Source: Gracilaria domingensis (Eukaryota; Rhodophyta; Florideophyceae; Gracilariales; Gracilariaceae). Taken from it: a DNA stretch of 64,000 bases. Position 1 is the stretch's first letter. Each line of letters opens with the position of its first letter. This document shows, piece after piece, positions 56,513 to 64,000 of the stretch. Under the pieces are notes generated by a model. The model did not search any database, was not told where the DNA came from, and worked only from the letters and a program-made list of their open reading frames with translations. The DNA is taken from contig VCMS01000129.1 of the NCBI GenBank assembly GCA_022539475.1, positions 81,106 to 145,105 of the forward strand, read 5' to 3'. The translations under genes were made by a program, and so were the position numbers.

Positions 56513-56570
56513 ATTTGGGAGGTCCAAAACGTTTGATTTTGATTGGCCAAACGTTTTGGACGTCCCAAAT
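56513..56570. repeat. Inverted repeat, 23-bp arms with one mismatch
   Basis: Arms 56513-56535 and 56548-56570 are complementary except at one position, around a 12-nt loop. A second small hairpin (GCACAGG/CCTGTGC) lies just upstream at 56490-56506. Together they make a double-hairpin cluster in otherwise plain AT-rich DNA. Confidence 0.85.
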
Positions 56571-57534
56571 CCTTGATGGCACTACAATTTTCTTATTTTT
56601 CTTTTCACACGTGGCCGCGCCAAAACGAAGCCACCTATGATTTGCGTTTATTATTCGAAGGGGTTCCGCTAGTACTCATCGCAATCCTTACTGCTGGTAG
56701 ATAAACTAACGGTTAAAGGCTTTGATAGAAGATGCAACTTATGACACTGGAGTGAAGCCTGCATTGCCGCACTGTTTACTCATGAAAAGCATCTTTGTCC
56801 AAGAACCCGTAGATTTGGGTTTTTTGACCAGAAGCAAGTGATAAACAGGCCTGTATTAATGTGCAACAGGCACATATAACCCTCGAGATCATCAAGACTA
56901 ATAAAGAATCACTGAACTTACAAGTGGTGACTGTGGAGTCGATCTCGTGTAGCTTTAGTTTCTTATAAATTCTAAATGCGTCATGATCAGATATATATTG
57001 TCGAGATTTAACTTGTTTTGTCTTGAATATGATCGTCTAAAACGTTGCGGTTTGAGCAGGTAAAGGACACTTTGTTTTCTCAATGTCTACGACATAAAAC
57101 TGTGTGATACACGTGCTGCTTTTGAACGAGTACCAGTGCCTCCAAAAGAAAAAGACTTTCAGACTCTTCGTTTGAATAGAACGGGACAGCGTTGTCAGAG
57201 TTTTGCTCGCCACAGACTTTGTAACATTGATACACATCATTTAAAATTGCTGAGTTTCTGTTTTGTGTTTAAGATGAAATTGTTTTGTGAGTGCAACCTT
57301 TTGTTTGAATGGTATCTGAGGTGGAGAGAGAAAAGTGGGCTGGATGTTTGGCGGTAAGGTCAAGATCTTGACCTCCGACATCGCATTTTTGTGAATCGTA
57401 TTCAGACTACAGCCACTTTGTTTGGGTTTTACCAGTTCTGATTGGACAAGCGTAGTTTAAAGATTGATTTTTCTAAATGAATGAAAATGGTTTGCTCGAC
57501 AATGTTACGCAATGAAAAGGCGAGTTCTTATTTT

Positions 57535-57680
57535 TGTTATGCTAGACATAAGCAAAAAGAACACTTGGCAGACTGAGAACCTTTCGTTTTGGCGATCAGT
57601 CCCAAAGTAACTAATTACATTGCCAGCTTATGTCTATTGTGCTAAACATAAGCTTCCCGGTTCAAAAGAGTTAACGTTTT
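57535..57680 (-). repeat. Dispersed hairpin-bearing repeat, copy 2
   Basis: The reverse complement carries TTAACTCTTTTGA, then GCTTATGTTTAG and TAGACATAAGC around a short loop, then a terminal half-hairpin GCTTATGTCTAG, in the same order as the copy at 11475-11612. The spacing between full and half hairpin is similar in both copies. Confidence 0.5.
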
Positions 57681-59180
57681 GTCGTTTCTGAAATGATATT
57701 TGTAAAACTTTTTTGTTTTTTTTTTTTGTGTTCCGCCTTTTTTGGCTACAGCCAAAGTCCCTTTACCAAGATTTGGCGTTTTCAGTACACTTGCTCCAAA
57801 TTTGGAGTTTTTGGCTTACAATTATATTTTGTAGTATTGTAGTTTTCTGAGTCCGTGCTCAAGTTTTCCGTTTGATTCAATTTTCTTTTGTTTTTTGAGA
57901 TATACGTTTGTTTTGGAGTAATTTTTGGGGGGCTACATCAATTTGGATTTTTTGTCTGTTTTACAGCAGAGAAAGCAGCATCATGCTGAGCAAGTAAGCT
58001 AATGCTAGCTAGAGGGAGAACATGCTTTATTGCTGTGTCAGCTCTATTATATATGAATAGGGGTACTCTGGCAGCATTTCAGATTAGACCACTGCCCTTT
58101 ACTCGTAAATTTTGGTTTGATTGTATACGCGGGACAAGGTAGTCAAAACCAAACTGTGCGCGATATTTTTCGTCGTACGTTCTGTACAGGTGAATGACTT
58201 GTAAATGAGATAAATCGTGCTGCAACAACATTGTAGGAGAAATTTTGGCTTGGATGCGATCCCAACGGTATGGAATACGTTTTGAATAATGTATGACGAG
58301 AAGACATGCCCAGAGGGCGAGCTCTGGGTATGACGAAAATGGTGATGGGCATTTCGGGAGCCAGGCACTGTATGTTTGGCACTGGGGAGCCCCGGGCTGG
58401 AAGCTGGCGAACGGTATACATGGTTGTATCTATTTTAATCTACCAATGGTTGGTGCGGGGAGAAGGTTTGATGTTACAGAGAGCGTCGAAGAAATTGAAG
58501 TGGAACAAAGAAGTTGTTACAACTACAAGGGTGCCCTTGTACAGTATCTACGGGGTGGTGTTGAACAAAAAACAAAAAAAAGAAAAAACAAATAGGGAAT
58601 GTAGACGTTCAGGGGGAGAAATTAAGTTTTGTAAGGACAAATATACTTGCTCGCGGAAGACTGGTTGGTGGTTGAGCGCGGGCATGGAAAAAAAATCAGT
58701 GTCGGCAGACTGATTGGTCGTGTTTGATTTGTGCGCCTTGGCATTGTAAACATGTATGTTTCCAAAGAGATGGGCGTAAATTGAGGTTGTTTGAAACAAA
58801 GAAAAGAACAATATGACGAGGTAGGTGTTGGGGGCGCCGCTGGTTGGGGGCGGGGGGGGCGTCGGGGTGGGGGAATGGGGCATTTGGCTCTCTCCGGCGA
58901 AAGGTAGCGCTGTACCTTTGCACCAAAGGACAATGCGAGAGATACGGCTCGAAATTGCTTGCGTGTGCCATTGGGCAGGTGTAATCGCGCATTACCTAAC
59001 AGTGGATGTAGGAGTTGAGCTTTTTACGGCGCGTTTTGAAGAGTGGTACAGAATACTGCTATGGGTATATATATAGCATACAGTAGGGTAACGGTATAAG
59101 GCGCGAGCATGCAAGACGGCAAACGTTGGGGGTGCGACTGCGGCCGGGCTTTCTACGGTTCGCTAATGCGGGGCGGGCGT

Positions 59181-60184
59181 CGTGATTAGGTAGGCGGTCG
59201 AGCTTCGTAAGAGGCGCAACATGAGTGACTGTTTCGGTGGCGAAAAGTGGGGCGGTTTAAGGCGGCTGTTTGTGCGATTGCGTGCATGTCGGGGAATAAA
59301 GAATTAATCAGAGCGCGAGTGATGTGGGGGCGTGTACGTGAGTGGGCAGGCATATGAATTGAGCAGCGATGATATAGATATGTATCTAGCAACATGAAGG
59401 TGACGCTGTCGCAAAAGGCGCTGTGCGGGGCGGACATTAATCGCAGCGGTTGTTGTGCGCGCGCGGGCCGACAGTCGGCGACGCACAAACGAGCGCGCGC
59501 GGCGGCGGGCGGCGGCGGCGGGCGGCGGCGGGCGGCAGCGGGCGGCGGCGGGCGTGCGGCGGCGGGCGTGCGGGGGCGCTGACGCGACAGCGTTAAATGG
59601 GTGTGCGGTGCGCGCGGAAAGCGGCCGCAACGCGGGCCGCGAAACGGGCCGTTTCCGGCGGAAGGTGGCGATCGGAAAACATGGGTCTCGCGCCCGCGCC
59701 GCGCGCCGCGCGCCGCGCGCGCCCACGCGGCGGCGGCGGCGGCGGCGGCGGCGTGATGGGCGCTGCGCGCGGCGCGCGCGCGCGGCGAGCGAGGAAAACG
59801 CGCGCGACGTGCGGCACGCGCGCGGCCGCGGCGTGCTGACGTGCGCCAACGGGCGCGCGCGCGCGCCGCCATTGGCGCAGCTGGCGCCGATTTTTTGGGC
59901 GGGACAGCCGCGCGCGCGCGCGCGCGCCGCGCGCCCTCTCCGCGCGCGTGGCGCGCGCGCGCGCGCGCGCCGCCGCGCGCCGCGCCGCTTCGCTATACAA
60001 GGCCGCGCCGCGCTCCGTCCCTCACCGCAACCCCCCCCCCCCCCCCCTCCGAAGCTGCACTGTCGCCGCCACCTCGTACCAACCCCCCACCAACCGCCCC
60101 CCCCCCCCTCTTCCCCCCCCCTTCCCCCCTTCCTCCCCCCCACCCCCTCTCCCCAACACCGCCACCCCCCCGCCGCAGTCCGCC
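59181..60184. promoter_or_regulatory. Extremely GC-rich upstream region of the zinc-finger gene
   Basis: Long CG-alternating runs (for example about 59915-59935 and 59950-59972), GGC triplet repeats near 59500-59580 and 59730-59760, and C runs at 60031-60047 and around 60095-60150. All six frames are largely open because of composition, so no gene is called. CG-alternating runs favour Z-DNA; the C-rich leader ends at the ATG at 60185. Confidence 0.5.
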
Positions 60185-60497
60185 ATGGGCGCGCCGCACC
60201 GCTGCACGCACCCCGGCTGCTCCAAGCAGTTTGACCGCAAGTACAACCTCAAGTGCCACCTGCGCATCCACTCGGACGAGAAGCCGTACCGCTGCACGTA
60301 CGCGCACTGCACGCGGCGCTTCCGCTGGAAGTCGTCGCTCAACCACCACCTGCTGAGCCTGGATCACACCACGCGCAAGGAGCGCCAGGAGCGGCTGCGC
60401 CGGCGCCGGCTGTCGCGCGCGGGCGCGGCGGCGTCGCCCGCGGCGCGGCGCGCGGCGTCGTCGCCGTCAGCCGTGGCGGCGCCCAACCACCACCCGC

Positions 60498-60528
<31 letters not shown>

Positions 60529-60596
60529 GGCGGCCGCGCTGCCGGCGGCGGTGGCGGCGGCGGCGGCGGTGGCGTCGCCGCCCGCCACGCCGGTGC

Positions 60597-60633
<37 letters not shown>

Positions 60634-60880
60634 GCTGTTCGCGGCGGAGCGCTTCGACGGCGTGGTGGCGGCGGCGCTGGCGCTGGACGAGCACGCGCAG
60701 GCGTCGCCGGTGGGCATCCTGGCGTCGCCGACGGACGTGATGGTGGACCCGTTCCGGCCGGCGGCGGCGCTGGCCAAGGCGCACGCGGTGGCGGCGGCGC
60801 CGCCGCTGCTGGCGGTGTTCGACGACGGCGCCATGGCGGCGCCGCAGCTGGACGCGCTGTACCAGACGCTGCTGTTCTGA
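60185..60880 (+). CDS. C2H2 zinc-finger protein (two fingers)
   Basis: A 231-codon intronless frame. The ATG at 60185 in GCCATGGG is chosen because it directly precedes the fingers; the frame is open further upstream only through GC bias. Finger 1 uses Cys7, Cys12, His25 and His29; finger 2 uses Cys37, Cys42, His55 and His61. Both have C-x4-C spacing, with an HSDEKPYRC linker close to the TGEKP type. The second finger ends with an unusual H-x5-H. An Arg-rich segment follows (residues 65-80), then poly-Ala, poly-Pro and poly-Gly tracts, and a C-terminal part with hydrophobic and acidic residues. Expected nuclear DNA-binding regulator; targets unknown. It is convergent with the TFIIIC gene. Confidence 0.8.
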
Positions 60881-61342
60881 GCGCGCGCGCGCTCGCGCGC
60901 GCGCGCGCGCTGTACACGTAAAGTTTTTTTTTCTCTTTTTGGGAGCGCGCGCCGCCGCCGTAGCCGCAAGCGCCGCGGCGCCGCGGCGGCGGCGCGCGCG
61001 GCGCTGCGCGCATTCCCGGCGCTCGCCGCCACTGTGTACCTTCACCGGCGCGCGCGCGCGCGCGCGCCGCGTGCGCGCGGCCGCGGCCGCGGCACCGCAT
61101 GCCGCCCGGCCGCTCGCCGCCGCGCCGCCCGCGCCGCCGCGGCCGCGCCTCGTCGCTGCCGCCGCCGCCCGTTGGCTGCGCCCGCGCCGCGCCGCGCCGC
61201 GCCGCCGTGCCGCCGCGCGCCGCGGCACGGCGCGGCACGGCGCGCACGGCGCGCGCGCGCAGGGCGCGCGCGCGCGCGCGCGCGGCGTGCGCCTTCCCAG
61301 ACCGCGCGCGCCCAAAAAAAAAAAAAACTCAACTTGCGAGCG
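60881..61342. other. Short convergent intergenic region
   Basis: Lies between the stops of the zinc-finger and TFIIIC genes. It has CG-alternating runs at about 60881-60910 and 61245-61285, a T-run near 60923-60932 and an A-run at 61313-61326. On each strand the T-run or A-run lies close to the stop and may mark the 3' end. No canonical AATAAA is present on either strand. Confidence 0.5.
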
Positions 61343-61373
61343 TCACTGCTCGTCCTCGTCATCTTCTTCCTCA

Positions 61374-61408
<35 letters not shown>

Positions 61409-63232
61409 CTCCTCCTCCTCCTCCTCCAGCAGCGCGAACGCATCCACCTCCGCCAGCTCGTCCGCCTCGCCCTCGCCCTCGCCCTCGCCCTCGCCCTCGC
61501 CCTCCGCCGGCACGACCTCCGCAGCCGCCGCGGCAGCCGCCGCCGGCGCACCGCGCTCCGGGCGCGCCGCGCGCCCATCCTGCTTGCCCTGCTCCCGCGG
61601 CGCCTCCCGCGGCGCCCCGCGGCGCGGCGCGGCGCGCGCGCGCTTGCGCGCGCGAATCACGTCCTTGAGGAACAGGCGGCGCTTCCGGTTCACCAGCAGC
61701 TCGCCCACTGATGAGAAATCGCCGCGCATCATCTGTCCCACGCGCTGCTCGCCCAGCCGCAGCTTGCACTGCCGCAACAGCGTGTCCTTGATGATGCGCA
61801 GCAGCCGCTCGTGCGCCTGCTGCGAGAAAAAGCCGAAGCGTTTGTCAAAGCGCTCGCTGACGCGCTCCTGTTCACAGAAGCGCACCACCTCCGTCAGCGT
61901 GATGTCACACACCTGCACAAAGTTGTTGCGCTTGCGCGCCAGCTGTGACAGCGTCAGGCTGGTGGGCATGCGGAACGTCCAGCCGCCGCACTCGAGAGTG
62001 CCGCTTGCAGTGGCGTGCTCCGCGCCGCGCCGCCAGCCGCGCTGCGCGCCACCCGTTTGCTGATTCATGTCAGCGCCGGCGCCATTGCGTCCCAACATGT
62101 TGTCAGCCGCAAGCTCGCGTTCTTGAGCCTCGGCGCCATGGCAGCCACGTCGATGCGGCTGCGCGTCGTCGGCGCGCGCGCGCGCGCGCGCGCGCGAGAG
62201 CGCGGCGCGCTCGCTGTCCTGCTCGCACAGCGCGCGCGCCGCCAGCATGAGCGCGTTGTTGACGCGCAGCTCCAGCGTCTGGAAGCGGCGGCAGCTGCTG
62301 TGGCGGCGCGGGTCAAAGCCGTAGCGGATCCACGCCTGGTAGAAGGGGCCGGCGCCCTGGAAGGTGTACGCCACGCGCGGCATGGCGCGCTTGAAGTGGC
62401 TGGCCAGCGGCTTGGGCATGCGCTCGTGCAGCGCGCGGCGCACCCACACGGGGCGCAGCTCGAACAGCCGCCGCAGCAGCTGCAGGCACTGCTCGTACTC
62501 GGCGCGGCCGCGCAGCACGGGCGGCGCGTCGGCGCCGCGCGGCGGCGGCGGCGCGCCGCGCGGCACCTGCGGCGCGTCGGGCGGCACGCGGTGCGGCAGG
62601 CGCGCGATGCGGTTGGCGGCGGAGCGGCGGTCGTGGCCCAGCGGGTGGTTGGGAATGAGCTCGGTGCGCGTGGGCAGCGCCGCGTCGCCCAGCGAATACT
62701 GGCGGAAGGCGTAGTCAAACGTACCGTACTCCGCCGCTGCGCGCGCAAAGCGGCGCGGGCGCAGCCGCTCGACCAACCACGGCGGCGGCTGCGCGGCGCG
62801 CGCGCGCTGCAGCAGCGCGCGGAATATGGCGGTGGCGGCGAGCTGATTGGACGCGCTGTCGGCGCCGAGCGGCGGCGCCACCGCGCCGCGCGACGTGTGG
62901 TAGCAGAAGTCGGCGAGCGAGCGGTACCGGATTAAGCAGTCGACGCGCCCGACGACGCGCGCGCTGGCGCCGCCGCGCTGCGTGTCAATGTCCACCACGA
63001 ACAGCGCGCGCAGCTGCACGCCGTGCTCGGGCACGATGTTGGACGCACTCGTGTGCGCGCCGCCGCGCAGCGACAGCGCCGCCGCCGGCGCGGCCGCCGG
63101 CGCGGCCGCCGCCGCGGCCGCCGCCGCGCGCGTGCGCGCGGCGCGCAACCGCGCCAGCGCCGCGCGCGGCTGCTCGCGGTCGCGCAGCACGCCGGGGAAC
63201 TCGACGACGGACAGCGACGGAAGCGCCGCCAT
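61343..63232 (-). CDS. Transcription factor IIIC subunit 5 (tau95/GTF3C5-like)
   Basis: A 629-codon intronless frame with the ATG in GCCATGG at 63232. The N-terminus has the family's opening strand (SLSVVEFPGVL, residues 7-17). Near residues 75-115 comes the LFVVDIDT and VVGRVDCLIRYRSLADFCY block, the barrel that dimerises with the partner subunit. At about residues 280-335 lies the diagnostic DNA-binding block MPRVAYTFQGAGPFYQAWIR followed by YGFDPRRH. The C-terminus is acidic, with EGEGEG repeats and a run of Asp and Glu encoded by CGCCCT and GTC repeats at about 61370-61505; acidic tails occur in this family. TFIIIC binds A and B boxes of tRNA genes and recruits TFIIIB for RNA polymerase III. 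An Ala/Arg-rich insert at residues 30-55 looks lineage-specific. Confidence 0.85.
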
Positions 63233-63614
63233 GGCGCGGCGGAGGCGGGGCGGCGGATGCGGGGGCGGCGGATGCGGGGGCGGCGGGGCGGCGGGTGGGC
63301 GGGGGCTCGCGGCGCAGCGGCGGCGGCGGGGGGCGGGGCGGGCTCGTGGCGGCGGATGGAGGGTGGAAGGTGCGCGCGGCGGGGGGCGCGCGAGCGAGCG
63401 CGCGCGCGCGCGCGAGTTTACAGCGACGCGTGGAGGCGCGCGCGCGTTTTACTCGGCGAATATACGGCGCGCAGCGCTGGCGTGTATGTTTGGCTGGCGG
63501 CGCGCGCGCGGCGCGGCGATGCTTTCCGCGCCGGTCTCGCGTGCGCGCTCTCGTCCGCACCCGCGGCGCCGCCTCGCGCGCGCGCGATGCGCGCGCGCGC
63601 GCGCGCCGCCGGCG
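63233..63614. promoter_or_regulatory. GC-rich upstream region of the TFIIIC gene
   Basis: Directly upstream of the minus-strand start: a G-rich repeat (GGCGGCGGATGCGGG-type units near 63240-63290) and CG-alternating runs near 63395-63415 and 63590-63608. No gene. The retropepsin fragment begins immediately beyond it. Confidence 0.5.
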
Positions 63615-64000
63615 CTATGGAAGTGGTACGTCTACGACGTGGGTGTGGATCGTAACGGTGGTGCCAATGTTTGTAGGTAAATTGAGGAGTATAGAGCCAA
63701 TGCTCGTTTGCTCGCCATCTCCAAAACGGAATTTCAGTTGTGCATTGGAAAGCACAAACGGAATGGACAGCAGTTTGCATAGAGCTTGGAGCTGGGACTT
63801 TCCAATTACGCTGCTAGAGGCGCCAGAGTCGATGAGAGCGCCGGCAAATTGTTCGGGGCGGGACTTGGAGGAAAGCGCGTGGGCGATTTCTGAGAGGAGG
63901 ATGTTAGGGACGTCGACTACGACAGCAGGAGGTGGTTTGGAACGGTATCGGGAGAGACGCGAGAGACGGCGGGGGCGGAGGGAGGTGCACCTGAGCACGG
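63615..64000 (-). mobile_element. Retropepsin fragment of a retroelement, probably Ty1/copia-like, leaving the right edge
   Basis: A minus-strand frame shows a retropepsin core (ALIDSGASSSVIGK) followed by an FRFGDGE-SIG-LP pattern, which I associate with Ty1/copia-like polyproteins. The rest of the element, including gag, would lie beyond 64000. No RT is visible, because the sequence changes into the GC-rich TFIIIC upstream region at about 63.61 kb. It is therefore a fragment, and broken. Confidence 0.6.

Larger units (their letters stand above)
55531..59180. other. AT-rich intergenic stretch with hairpins
   Basis: No gene is supported. It contains a 23-bp-arm inverted repeat at 56513-56570, a dispersed hairpin repeat copy at 57535-57680, and T-runs near 57710-57730. 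Open frames at 58293-58713 and 58825-59076 lack recognisable motifs. Composition rises towards GC from about 58.8 kb. Confidence 0.5.

Noticed and set aside
58293-59076. Small ORFs with mixed composition
   Set aside because: No motif, no start or poly(A) context, and overlapping alternatives on both strands.
59304-60180. Long ORFs on both strands upstream of the zinc-finger gene
   Set aside because: Open only through composition; no domain, and they overlap each other in opposite frames.
60339-61315. Minus-strand ORFs opposite the zinc-finger gene
   Set aside because: Shadows of the GC-rich coding sequence, low-complexity Arg/Ala/Pro.
1-64000. CRISPR arrays, bacterial operons or phage genes
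   Set aside because: No regularly spaced direct repeats of that kind. The satellite at 53.4-54.3 kb has no unique spacers, and the gene content is eukaryotic.

Overview
The window is nuclear DNA of a eukaryote. It carries Ty3/gypsy chromoviruses, a Tnp2-type DNA transposon, MITE-like repeats, satellite DNA and a few widely spaced host genes, most of which read through without visible introns. The host genes (bHLH, RWP-RK, RING-H2, C2H2 zinc finger and TFIIIC subunit 5) together with GC-rich gene islands set in AT-rich, transposon-filled desert suggest an alga. A red alga with compact gene islands would fit, but the sequence does not prove a lineage.

Layout. 1-944: end of a chromovirus (family A) running off the left edge, with its 3' LTR. 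945-13241: host-like DNA with an RWP-RK gene (minus), a bHLH gene (minus) in a GC-rich island, several perfect hairpins and an AT-rich stretch. 13242-25035: a young family A chromovirus of 11.8 kb, with about 2% LTR divergence and a 5-bp target duplication. Its gag-pol lies on the minus strand and a 644-codon open reading frame lies on the opposite strand next to the 3' LTR. It sits inside the 5' LTR of an older relative (family B, to about 33.5 kb, gag-pol on plus). Family B was also hit by a 454-bp inverted-repeat element and carries a tandem CCAAT/G-box repeat. 33.8-41.3 kb: a Tnp2/CACTA-like transposase and unrecognised companion ORFs, with a second copy of the 454-bp element. 42.9-43.9 kb: RING-H2 gene. 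46.2-51.8 kb: a heavily decayed third chromovirus (family C, minus). 52.3-54.3 kb: a foldback-like element and an ~80-bp satellite. 54.9-55.4 kb: a small unrecognised gene with a poly(A) signal. 55.4-59.1 kb: AT-rich intergenic DNA with hairpins. 59.2-63.6 kb: an extremely GC-rich island with a C2H2 zinc-finger gene and a TFIIIC subunit 5 gene arranged tail to tail. 63.6-64.0 kb: a retropepsin fragment of a Ty1/copia-like element leaving the window.

Connections. All three chromovirus families share the same primer-binding motif and related LTR ends, so they form one lineage sampled at three ages. The most unusual item is the long, uninterrupted antisense ORF of family A; the left-edge copy has the matching sequence at the same position. 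The family A LTRs and the family B repeat contain CACGTG (G-box) sites, the class of site predicted for the bHLH protein encoded in the same window. That link is inference only.
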